Source: Neodiprion pinetum (taxonomy: Eukaryota; Arthropoda; Insecta; Hymenoptera; Diprionidae). From it: a DNA stretch of 64,000 nucleotides. The notes beneath the pieces were generated by a model that saw only the letters and a program-made list of their open reading frames with translations, did no database searches and was not told the DNA's origin. Of the stretch, positions 36,826 to 47,882 are shown one piece after another; positions within the stretch are counted from its first letter, which is position 1; each line of letters starts with the position of its first letter. Both the position numbers and the translations under genes were made by a program. The stretch lies in NCBI RefSeq assembly GCF_021155775.2, contig NC_060235.2:36992607-37056606 (forward strand), written 5' to 3'.

Positions 36826-39151
36826 ATTTCTCCCGCGAATTCGAGAAATCGGCAGCAACCGCGTCGGATCCTCGTTCGAGTCGTAAAGAGGGCTCGTAAC
36901 GCCGTTCGTTCCGCACTATCCGGCCATCATATATTTTAATACAACATCTATCATACTCTGTCATGTTTTGTCGCTGATCCGATCCTCGATCCTCAGTCCG
37001 TGCCGGGAATAAGGGTCTCGTTGTCGGTTAACGTGTCCACCTTCGGAGATACAATACGGTCTCAAGATTCGCGAAATTTTCCATTCAAGATCGAGGGCGA
37101 AGGGAGTCTCTCGCTGGTCCGGGTCATTTTCTCATCCTCTCGCTCTTTCTCTCTCTCTCTTTCTCTCTCACCGGCAGAGGGAATTAATTTTTCTCCCAGC
37201 GGGTAGAAACGGCCCTTTTCCAACCCCTCTGTGTGCGAGTTTTCAGCGGAGCCTTTCGCGGAAACAGCGAACAAGCTCAGACGTCGGATTATTGATAACG
37301 CCGCTACCCCTCGATCCGCCTCGCAGCTCCTCGCCCCCGGATTACAAGAGAACAGCAAGAGCTGAACAGAGGAGAGTTTGAAGAGTCGGTCGCCCCCGAT
37401 TGTACCGTGAAAATAACCCGCCTCGACCACGACGAATCACACGCGAACTAAGACGAAACTGCATCGGAAGGAACCTGATTGAACAATCCGTTTTTTTCTC
37501 ACGACCGTTAACCGTAGCTCGGACAAACGGATAATTAAATCTCAAGTGAACTCGAGATCAACAAGGGACGAAAAAAATTCCAACTTATCGGGCGATCATA
37601 GGTGGTGCGATATGTCGAGGCGCGGGAGTTCAGGTTCAGGGTCAGATCGCTTATTTGAAAAGTATCGTATCGAAAACCAAGATAAACGAAAGAAGGAACA
37701 ATGGAGTCTCATTGTTGCGCAGAGACTCGACGGTAACCTGTAACTTCTGCGATCATGCGCCGCTTAAAAATTCCGATTGATCGCGTTGCTTGTTCACCAA
37801 GGTTTTCAGGGACGAGGGTGGAGGGTTGTTCAGGGTCCCGGTAAGAATTATATTCCCCTGCACATTCGCTCACCCGGTGTACGCGTCGTTCTGAATTCCG
37901 AATAAAAGCACTCGCAATACCCTGCGGCGGTCGTTAATCGAGTAGAACTGAAAAGGATTCTCAATAATAGGGACCACTTCGGAAATTAATGACCTTTGAA
38001 TTTTCCCCTATTGCGTAACCGCGCGACGACACTGCAGCAATTCATTCCAAGACCTGTTATTCGTCACTGCGGAGAGCGCGAACCGCGCGGTTCAAAACCA
38101 GACAATTATACACACCATGTTTTATCGACGATAATATATCTAGCCAACAACCCACCGAACGACCGGTACTCGCGAGGAGCAGCAACAGCTGCACCCCTTA
38201 TTCAACCGGAAGGAAATAAGTGTCACGTAGCGTCGCAATTGACATCCCCTCCATCCCCACCCTAACCGTAATTTATCGACTCTTCGAGGCCGCCGCTCTG
38301 ATGAGGTTTAAAAAGAAAATTATCCCCAGCACTGGAGTCCCAAAGAAGAAAAACACAAAACATTGTTCATTCGCACCCGTCTCTTTAGTCGTTGATTATT
38401 TTTCGTCACAAATCAATCAGATACAAAATACAACCTGATCCTTCGACCGTTCGAAGTGTATAAAAATCATCGGTGCGAGGGTGTCCTTCGATTCTTTTCG
38501 TATTCCGTTTGCCCGTCGTCCCCTGTTTACACGGAACACATCTCCTATTTACCGGATATCCCCGGACGTACGTGCAACGTTTATGAATAACATGTTTCTC
38601 AAGTACTTCGCAGCATCGTCCGCGAGTGATCCTCTGTCCGCGCATAGAGTTGTCGCTTTGAGATGACATTTGTCCCCCGCTTTCTCACCTCCGCAACGTA
38701 TCTCTCCGAGATTTTCGCTTGCGTCAAAAGCTGCGGAATAACGATAAACGCGCGCATGATCGTCGTTCGAATCGTGCGATTTTAGGACGCCTCATTTGCA
38801 GGAAAAGAAGCGAGCGCGGCGCAAGGTTTTAACGTCGAGAGCGAATTGCCGACTCAACCGTTACGGTGCAGCCGGATTTAAGAGTCTGGAAGTTGAGCCA
38901 TTAAAAAAAAGTGCACCGTCGTAACAATAACTGTAACTACGTACCCGATGTTGTAACCTATAAGCCGAGAAGAAGAAGAGGCGTAGGTGAAGGCGAGCCT
39001 AGGCTGGTTGCCCGCTTCCTGCGCCGCCGCCTCTAAATAGGCCGATTCAAAGTTGTTCTTATCGTCCGTGGATTTTTCTCTCAGAGAAGGAATTTTATTA
39101 GCCTAGTTACGGGACTCGAGCGAAAACAATAACCATTGTTCGGTTCCGCTG

Positions 39152-39250
39152 CACCACCACCACCACCACCACCACCACCACCACCACCACCACCACCACC
39201 ACCACCACCACCACCACCACCACCACCGACGCCGACGCCGACGCCGACGC
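39152..39250. repeat. (CAC)25 followed by (GACGCC)n
   Basis: About 25 CAC units (39152-39227) pass into about four GACGCC units (39228-39250). The poly-Pro and poly-Trp frames over it are repeat artefacts. Confidence 0.95.
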
Positions 39251-41333
39251 TTTCCGGACGAGCAGTTGGAGAGGGTTTTCAACTGTTGAGCTGCCCACTT
39301 CCCTTTCCCTTTCTCTTTCCCCTCTCTCCCTATCATTTTCCGCTTGTATTAGGTTCGTTTACAGTGCAAGCCGCTTCAAATGCGCCCATGCTTTTTAATC
39401 ACTACATTCCAAATGCGGGCTAGTGGCCTCGTTTACATCTACATGGCTGCACACGTCCACCAACATCGGTATAGCAAGTGATTTGCTTATATCCTATGGG
39501 AAATTTTCTACATATTCAAGTATAAACGGAATTTAGATGACAAAATCACAAGCCGCGCGTCGTTTCCTTCAGACCTTTGGATCCCTCGTCAACTTTCAGT
39601 TACAAGGTAACTAGAAAAATCCATCGGTGATCCCGATGCACCGTTGCGATTTACGCAGGAAAGTGATGTCAAAATTTACAATCGAATATGACGAAGAAGC
39701 TTATCGTGCCTGCAGGTAAGGTACAGGCTTCGCTCTATCTTCCCGTTTTCGCTTTCGACACTGAGCGATGAGCCCTCTCGCTTCTGTAATCAAACACTGC
39801 ATTTATTTATGGAATATTATACGTCTGTATACATTTAACACCGCGATTGAGCGAGCTGGACGCAGACATCCCATGTATAAATCGATGAGCCCTTCGTCCC
39901 GAAATCTCGACTATCGTAGCCGTCTGTGTCGACCAATCACGGAACCTCGGTACCTCGATAAACGTGATCGGTACATCAACCGTTGAATAAACCGTAAAAA
40001 AGCACAGGACAAGAATTTTTCATGTTTAAAAATTTGTAGACAGTACATGTGGTCGGAAAATGATCGAGAAACAATTAAGCATATGCTCATTGTCGTAACC
40101 TTGGAGCTAAAATTAAGAATTCCCGTTAAATTGGAGAGCTATCATCGTTGACGCAGAGAAGCGAGAGTTACACAATTGCATGAACGGATCTTCGATGATC
40201 GTCGATAAAGGATTCGAACACTAGCAAGCCAAGCACGAAAAACGTACCTGCAGTCGTTTTATCGCCTTCGTACGTTGAAAGAGAACAACTCGCGTGACCT
40301 TGGAACCACAACCGATCCGAGGGTCGCACGGTAAGCAATAAACTAGTTTCAACACCGAGATATTTGGGCAACGGTTTGTTCGAGCGACAAGAGTAGGCTC
40401 TTTGCGTACGTACGATGGGCTACCCAAAAGAGTTAGGAGGCAAAAGGGTCGAGAAACGAGACGGACGTCAAGTGACGTGACCGGTGATACGAACCGCTTT
40501 AATCCTCACGTTTACGTATGCAGATGTCGCGAGGGACGCGGGCGGAGGACTCGCCATCACGACCGGGACTCGGACGAAGGTGACTTTGATCACCCTCGTA
40601 CCCGACCCTGGTTGGCTGGATAACAAGCCATACAAAGCTGCGCGAGGATTAATTCAAAGAAAATATTAGAACGGCGGTAGTTTACAACCTTTGACCAGTC
40701 AGGGTAGAGGGACACCAATCTTTCGAAGGTGTATGTAACATAGAATCCGCGCAAGGTATACGTAGACAATTGAGAAAACCTTTTCGACAATATTGATTTG
40801 ACCTACGTGCGATCGTTTTGAAAACAAAAATTTGACCGACAAGTCAAGTCGCGACACCGTGATAACGTCAGACGTCGAATTTGCAAGAAACGCGTCAGAG
40901 GACACAGCTCGGCCAAGTGATCAAACGTCCAACACGAATTTGAGAAAGAAGTGCCCGAGTATGAGTTTTCGGGATGAAAAGCGATCACGAAGAGGGCGTG
41001 TAGGCCGAGCTGAAGCTGGTATAAATAGTAGCGAGGTTTTATCGAGGCAGGGCAGGCGAAATGAAAAACGTTGGGAAGTTTCGCTCCGGGAGCTCTTTAG
41101 GTTTTCAATTAAGGGTGATCGAGATGCCACCAACGGCGTCGTCGTCGTCGTCGTTGGTGGAACCGGGAAGCAAGCAGCACCGGCACAGCACGGCGGCGTG
41201 CCCCGAAATGTTGGATAAACTTTGAAGCAATTTAACCCAATCACATCACCTTTCCTGGGAGTAATAATTAAAAGATCCTTGGAGGGCTTGTCGCCCTCCT
41301 CTTCCCTCGTCCTTCCCTCATTGTGTCTTCCAG

Positions 41334-41443
41334 GTTTTGTCCCAGCCTCCGAGGTTCTCGCGAGCTCGCTTATTATATAACGTTTAAAAGCAAAATGCAA
41401 AGAAGCCCGACCAACCGACAGACGAGACCTTCACCAGCCGGGG
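41334..41443 (+). other. Candidate 110-nt exon next to the TG/CGTG tract, plus strand
   Basis: A long pyrimidine-rich stretch (41295-41330) ends in GTCTTCCAG at 41333. A donor GGGG|GTAAGAC lies at 41444. Between them, an ATG at 41395 opens MQRSPTNRQTRPSPAGG and reaches the donor in phase 1, so the exon would be mostly 5' UTR with a start. The 3' splice site is among the best on the + strand here. The donor is immediately upstream of a 267-bp alternating repeat. The assignment relies only on splice consensus. Confidence 0.22.
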
Positions 41444-41479
41444 GTAAGACACGGAGGAGGAATAAGGTGGGCTTCGTTA

Positions 41480-41748
<269 letters not shown>

Positions 41749-42407
41749 CACCTTGCACACCGTGAACAACGCCTTTATAAAAGTATCCGGTGAACAAAAA
41801 CGTGAATAACATTAAGTTAGTTAATATATTGCCTTAATTTTAATATACAATGCCCGACGGGCGCCTCACTACGTGCTGCTGGTTCTAGTGGTCTCAGTAG
41901 CCCGTCGTTCCTTCCTTCCTTCCATTCTTCTTTCGTTCGTTGGTTCGATTCTCATCCCTCTTCACCGCCACTCCCTTACACCAAAATACCGTATCACTCG
42001 TAACTACAAATCGCTGAAAATATGTGGGTGAAAGTCATTACATTGTCTTTTAATTATTTTTTTCTTTTCCTTTTCACTTTCAATCAGCGATACCCAAGAC
42101 TTTTGGATGCGTTTCGCTCCCAACCGCGACCTCGCAGTGAATGACGGGCCCATAAAAAAATGTCAAGGAACCTCTTTAACCGTGCTACGTTTATATCATC
42201 GTCGGGATCATTTTACAAGCGTTGTAGTGCCGAATGGAGTGAATCGCCGTAATCCTCTCCACTCGCAACACGGGCACGTTACGAAAGGATTATCAGGACC
42301 GAAGGTTCAAAACCCGACAATGACCGATCAGCCTAACTTGCCCCGATCTCTCCCTGGCTCTCCCTGGGTTTCCCGATTTGGCGAGTCCACGGTCATCGAG
42401 AGTGACA

Positions 42408-42533
42408 ATGTTCGACGTTAGGAGCGGCGGTTCGAGCGCGGCGTCATCAATGGCTGCAAATATCGTCATGTCACGCCCGCATACATGTACCTACCAGGCA
42501 CGAGAGGATCATCATCGTATCAGCGAAGCACGA
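42408..42533 (+). CDS. Candidate first coding exon (42 codons), plus strand
   Basis: An ATG at 42408 in GACAATG context opens MFDVRSGGSSAASSMAANIV and stays open for 42 codons to CGA|GTAAGG (donor GT at 42534), ending in phase 0. The upstream candidate exon at 41334-41443 ends in phase 1 of its own frame, so the two do not form one simple reading frame if both ATGs are used. No recognised domain. The short length makes chance a real option. Confidence 0.18.
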
Positions 42534-43036
42534 GTAAGGCCGGGAGCGAGCAGCCCTGAACGGGTTCCCACCCCGTGCAGCCCCTAAATTGATTAGAGAA
42601 CCAACCACCCTGCGTGTCCCTCCACGCCATATTAACCCTTCCTCCTCTCCCTCCATATCCCACCCTCTGCACCGTTACACTACAGTGTGTACCGAGCGGT
42701 GATAATCAATACAATAGCGTAAATAACTCGACGGCGGAACGTATATATACATAGGTAAATCTCCTGAAGCTTGCCGCCTGCGAAGTTACGGTGTTCGACA
42801 TCCGGTCCTCATCTCGCGATCTTTGTTGCAGAAATCGATGACCGCGTTTTACGCAATCGGAATATAATTTTAACCAATTCGGGCAAATCAACTATGAATT
42901 TTTGGTGACGAAGGGAAAATTCATAGAAGCATTGACCGTGAATTTATCGCAGATTTGTGCGATGAAGCATAGGAATTGATTTTTTTTTCTCAATTAATTT
43001 TTTAAAAGGAGCGTCATCGATCTTTCAAATTTTGTA

Positions 43037-43039
<3 letters not shown>

Positions 43040-43124
<85 letters not shown>
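43040..43124. repeat. (AT)n microsatellite, 85 bp
   Basis: Uninterrupted AT alternation, ending at TATAATATATAC. Confidence 0.97.
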
Positions 43125-43132
<8 letters not shown>

Positions 43133-43500
43133 TATACATAGATGCGTTTGTTCGGCTGGCCGAATGCCAATGGGCTTGGGAAATGCGATTGACCGAATAG
43201 CTCTTCTCCAACCCCGTTTCGACCCCCGTCCGGCATTGGAACATTGATATAAAAATACCGATACATTCCAGCGAGCCGTTGCTTCCGCTGCTGCACAACC
43301 CCCTCACGTGCAGCACCCGTCGGATATATTAATTAAAATTCCACGCGGTAAATATTCCATCGGCGAGGATTCATTGATGTCTAATTAACCTGTTTGTCCA
43401 ATCGACATTAATAACCGGTGATTTATTTATTTATTTTTTTCTTTATTTTTTTTTCATGTTGTTTTGCCCCCATGTTTTGTCTTTTCCGCCAAACGGCGCG

Positions 43501-43531
<31 letters not shown>

Positions 43532-43805
43532 TGAGCTCGAAAATTATACGGACGTATCGTCCGCGATATACGCGTTACATATATTCAATCGGAGATATCG
43601 ATTCGCGGACGAGACGAAAATATGGAAGAGGGGCCGAGGGTTGGCAGGTCGGAGGTATAGGGGTGCAAATAAACAAAACAAACAACCCCCTTCGCTGCCT
43701 CCACCGCCGTTGCACAGGGGGATTTCGTAACGAAGATGTGTGCGTAGGGAGACGCGACGGTGGTGACAATAAATTCGATACAATAAGACAAGCAAGACAG
43801 AAGAC

Positions 43806-43854
<49 letters not shown>
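43501..43854. repeat. Two (GA)n microsatellites
   Basis: GA runs at 43501-43526 and 43805-43854, the second interrupted by one C at 43831. Potential GAGA-factor targets, but also common neutral repeats. Confidence 0.95.
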
Positions 43855-45292
43855 AAAGCATACAATATGTATAACCTGGGTGTGTGTATATATATACGAT
43901 ACACGCGTATGTGTTATAGGTATGTATGGAAAGGTTGAACCCCGAGTAGCGCGAATCTATGTATGTACTTTTCAGATTTATATAAATAGGAGAAAAAGAT
44001 GAATGGAAACCCGCGGCCTCGATGCGAGGGAATCGATAAATTTTGATCACAAACACCCGCCGTCTTACGGATTCAAGAGGATTACACCTGCGAAGCTGGA
44101 AGGAAACGGACCGTGTGACCAAAAGTGTGAAGTAAGATAAAATAAGAGCGAGAGAGAGAGAGTGAAAGAAAATGAACTAAATCACAAACTAAAATAATCG
44201 TCAGGTCGGAGAGGCCTGAGCTAGCCACGCCGATTCTTTATTATATCGAAACGATGCGGAGCCCCGTTTTTGTCGAAAAACGCCTAGGGTTGAGTTTTTG
44301 CTCCGGTTTGCTGGGCAAACGAGTGACGAGGTAATTAAATTTTTACGGAAGTAGAGAAAGGAAAGTTGGAAGACAAAAAAAAAAAAACCAACGTCATTTC
44401 CGGAGTTACGTTACACCAACAACATTCGGCCTGGCGCGTGTGTACAGAAAATTTATAAATTATAATGTTGTGCCGCACGTATTCACACAAAGATCAGAGT
44501 TTTGCAGGAAGAGGAAGTGCCTTCGTCAGAGGAGGGCCAGTGTTTGAATAAATAAACTCCCAAGTTTTGAATTATTTATCTTTGACTGTTGCGCGCGGAA
44601 AATGTGTAGATATACTTAACTATAAATAAATATATATATATATCAAATGCAGTATGTGTCGGTGAATCGTACGATGAAAAGCGTCATCTCTCGTACGGAA
44701 TGAATGTAAAATACGAGAGGTGAAACTGTGATGGTGAAATATGCAGGGATGGGAAGAAGCAAGGATCCGATTCATCTTACCGACTCTTTAATCAATGAAA
44801 TGATTCACCCGGAGACACTTTAATTCGTCTGGTTTTCTTTCATCCCGGCAAACGGGTCTCGCAACCCTCGGCGCCGATCTACAGGCTCCTCGAAATCTAA
44901 GAAGAAACTTTCCTCGAAAAACTTTTCCTTTTTCACCAATGGACCGTATTATATATACAGTTGTGTACAAACCGCGAAAGCTGCGGGCCTTTTTCGAAAG
45001 TATATAAGAAATTTCTGAAAACCACTCTACCTCTTGCGATATTCCCGTCGAAGATAAGATAGAAGATTCGACCCGATACTATTCGAATATATCGGTTGAA
45101 ATATTTCTCAAAAGTTTGTCTCCCCGTTCATTCGACGCCGCAGTTTTGTTTCTCACTTCATTGCCGGTGACACGTTCGTATAAAATAACGAAGAATCATT
45201 GAGATGAAAGATTTCTTTTTCTATCAAATTTCACCGCAACCGTTGAGAAAATATCACGATTTGTGATAATGATCGTGTAAAGCGAGACTGAC

Positions 45293-45450
45293 CTTTATTC
45301 CCAATGTTGGCGCCAGGATCCCGTAATCGTGGAGAGCGGGCAGCATCACCGGGGGAAGATTGGTCATCATCATCCTGTCGATTGGCTAAGGCGCACGCCG
45401 TATCGAACTATGCACTACTATTCGTATCCTACAACCAGAGTCTGACCTAC
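45293..45450 (-). CDS. Candidate 5' exon with start codon of an unidentified minus-strand gene
   Basis: Read on the - strand, a long pyrimidine tract (45454-45485, almost all T and C) ends in TTGTTTCAG at 45451. The exon candidate then runs 158 nt to an AAG|GTCAGT donor at 45292-45291. It contains a stop codon in frame upstream, then three successive ATGs starting at 45373. These open a 27-codon frame (MMMTNLPPVMLPALHDYG...) that reaches the donor in phase 0. The upstream part would be 5' UTR. Support comes from the exceptional acceptor, ordinary exon length, the stop before the start, and a frame that stays open to the donor. The peptide matches no family I can name. The exon itself begins GTAGGT, so the acceptor could also act as a recursive splice site. 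The frame is short enough to be chance; transcript evidence is lacking. Confidence 0.35.
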
Positions 45451-45485
45451 CTGAAACAAGGTGAAGAGAAAAAAAAAAAGAAACT
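45445..45485 (-). promoter_or_regulatory. Strong 3' splice site with regenerated donor (TTTCAG|GTAGGT)
   Basis: This is the acceptor of the 45293-45450 exon candidate. A pyrimidine tract of about 30 nt, broken only by a few purines, precedes CAG. The following GTAGGT could serve as a donor, so the site can be read either as an ordinary acceptor or as a recursive site. Confidence 0.35.
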
Positions 45486-46832
45486 CGTTAATACACACGA
45501 TACATATTTACAGTAGCGTAAAATTTCAACATAAATCATGCAGCCAAACGGAAGGCCAAAAATTGTATTCGTCATTTAAAAAAAAAAAAAGACAAATACT
45601 CGTTACCCGTGATCCGCGTTGAGTAGAAAAAAATCTGCACCTACTTGAAATACGATTGCCAAAACCGAGTACATAATTTTTTATTATTTTTTTTTTTTTT
45701 TTTGGAAAGTGTTTATCCGTTAGATTTCTCCCAACAAGCACGATCATCCGATGTAACGAAGCGTTCGGCGAGAGGAAGCGTCCTGCGGGATGAAGAGAGC
45801 GAGCGAGTCAAGAACCCTTCATTCAACTAGAGCGCAGCCAATTATAAAATAATCCTTTAAGATTTACATGGCGGAGGTGGGTGTACCCGGGATTAGCTTA
45901 GCCTCTGACGGAGTGGCGTCTGGGCGTCGACTGTCGGTTGCCGAGTGATTTGGGTGGGTGCAAGATTTCAACGGTCTTATACCGGGATTTGATATCTCCC
46001 CCCCCCCGTGTTTGCTCCCCAGAGATTTCACCGCGTTTAGCCAATTCGAGTTACAAACTACAGATCAGCTTGTCTGTGCTTACTTTGATTCCGGATCGAA
46101 GGAATTCGAGATAGCGAAATTTTATTTTCCAAACGACACTCGTTTTCGAAAAGAAAAATCTGGGTCTACGTACCTCGAGTGAAGGTCGACGATTTGGAAC
46201 GAAAGACTCGGGTGTTACTCCCTGGGTACGTTTGACAAGGACGTCGAGGATGCGTAGATGACTTTGGTATAAAAGGATACAAAGGTATAAGGATAGGCCG
46301 CGCCAGCCGGAGGGGGTTATGTATATTATTATACGGAGCGACGAATATACTATCAAAGAGCGAGGTGCAAGCTCTCGGAAAAGCGAGGGGGTGGCGTATT
46401 CGTGAATAATATATCGGGGATGGAACGGGGATGGAAAGGGGCGCGAAATTGCTCTTCGGCACATGTCGCGATCCCGTTCTTCGAGCCCAGAGATCCGAAC
46501 GACAAATCTGTTTATGAAAGCGTTACTGTACAAAAACGGATAACATCTCGAGTGAAAAGGGAGATAAAGGTGGAGTAAGGAGACAGAGAGAAGAAAAAAG
46601 AAAAAAGAAATACAAGATGCGAGAGGATGACTCAACGATACGCGTATCTTTGGCGACATCTTTTGACCCAGTCTCATGTACGCATGATCTATCTTCATTG
46701 TTATTATACATTAAATTTGTAGTACCTTGACACACCATTTTCTGCGCACGTATGACTTTTCCTTGTAAATTTTTAATACTTAACACAAGAGGTAAGAGAA
46801 ATATCAGTCGTAACGCCGAGTTACATTTCAAC

Positions 46833-46956
46833 CAATGCGGTTTTTTGCCTTGAAGAAAAAAAAAAAAAAAAAACCATATTTGCGTTCAAGGGAGAGATAC
46901 AAAAGCACGCGATTTTTTTTTTTTCTTGTTCTTCCCTTCGAGGCAAAACCGCATTG
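46833..46956. repeat. 124-bp foldback (MITE-like) inverted repeat
   Basis: The left arm begins CAATGCGGTTTTTTGCC and continues TTGAAG plus poly-A. The right arm is poly-T, then CTTCGAGGCAAAACCGCATTG, its near-exact reverse complement with a 2-nt gap and one mismatch. The poly-A (from about 46855) and poly-T (46912-46924) extend the pairing inward, so almost the whole unit can fold into one hairpin. No clear target-site duplication was seen. It may be a short nonautonomous transposon relic. Confidence 0.5.
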
Positions 46957-47866
46957 ACGAAAACCTTTGGTATCGGTGGATATTTTCAACCATGCAGAAC
47001 CTGACCGAAAACGAATTAAAACGAATATACTATTTACAGCACGACATATAATTTCAATTTCATTACGCGTCTCGAAAAAAATGTGAATAATAACATGACG
47101 CGAAATTCAATCGAGTTAAGTCTTCGCGTCCGTCGGCTGCAAAGCGGAATGAAAGAGAGAAAAAAAAAAAAAAAACTGAAAAAGTATCCGAGGGACGTTA
47201 ATCAGCCGCGTTTTTTACTTCCGAATCAGGAGTTATAATAATGCGAACCCTTCGCTGCCGGTGAAATTCTGGCGGAAGCCTCGAAGCGATAATCGTGCGC
47301 GTTATTTAAACCTAATGGATACGTATAAAGTCTGGCAATACGTCCATTGATGTGAATGAACAATGCTCAACTCCATGGCAAAGCGAGGCGCCATTTCGAA
47401 CCCGCGCATCCGTACACATGGCCAAAGTAGGTATGCGTTTGATTAATTCCCAACCTACGTCCTGCGGGAGATAATTTGTTAACTACCCGACGGTGTCTGT
47501 GCGAGGGAACGAGACTTGTCCCATGTCCGAAGGGGATAAAAATCTAATCAAAGATCCATCGGCCGCCGCCCGTTTCCGTAGAGCTTCGCATCGAGGATTA
47601 ACTTTCGCGTCGCCCAAAGACCAGCGACAGAGTCGATCGGACGCCACCAGGTCCGCACAGCATCTGTCTAATCTTCCGAGGCCTTACATTAGCTCTGATA
47701 CGATCATTTCCCCCTATATATCGGTCAATTTTACGGTATATCCGGCACAATAGAGACAATAAGAATTGGCTCATTATACCTTGCTTGACACACCTTGGGG
47801 TACAATCCATCCCACGCCTTTTCTTCGTTAATTCAAAATCTTTAAATCTAAAAACATCGGGACTAC

Positions 47867-47882
47867 GTGGCGCCATCTGGCA
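47867..47882 (-). promoter_or_regulatory. CTCF-like site
   Basis: The - strand reads TGCCAGATGGCGCCAC, a close match to the CTCF core CCAGATGGCGC. It lies between two related GGGGTACAA motifs at 47795-47814 and 47984-48003. Confidence 0.38.

Larger units (their letters stand above)
31326..41333. other. Low-density stretch with several GC-rich patches
   Basis: Includes the ninemer repeat (34867), G-rich patch (36710-36825), CAC tract (39152) and a 13-bp direct repeat GTACCGCACGTAG at 33247 and 33291. A short + strand frame at about 34601-34716 (ATG, MGVISGSGVGQMVLAGIVSG) and one ending at 40669 look protein-like but are unsupported. Confidence 0.5.
42534..45292. other. Intronic or intergenic stretch
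   Basis: Holds the 85-bp AT tract and GA repeats, with TATAAATAG near 43981. No convincing coding sequence. Confidence 0.5.

Noticed and set aside
39103..39423. Poly-Trp, poly-Val and poly-Pro frames
   Set aside because: Translations of the CAC/GTG repeat.
43456..43938. 160-codon frame with two RERERER blocks
   Set aside because: Open only because of two GA microsatellites.
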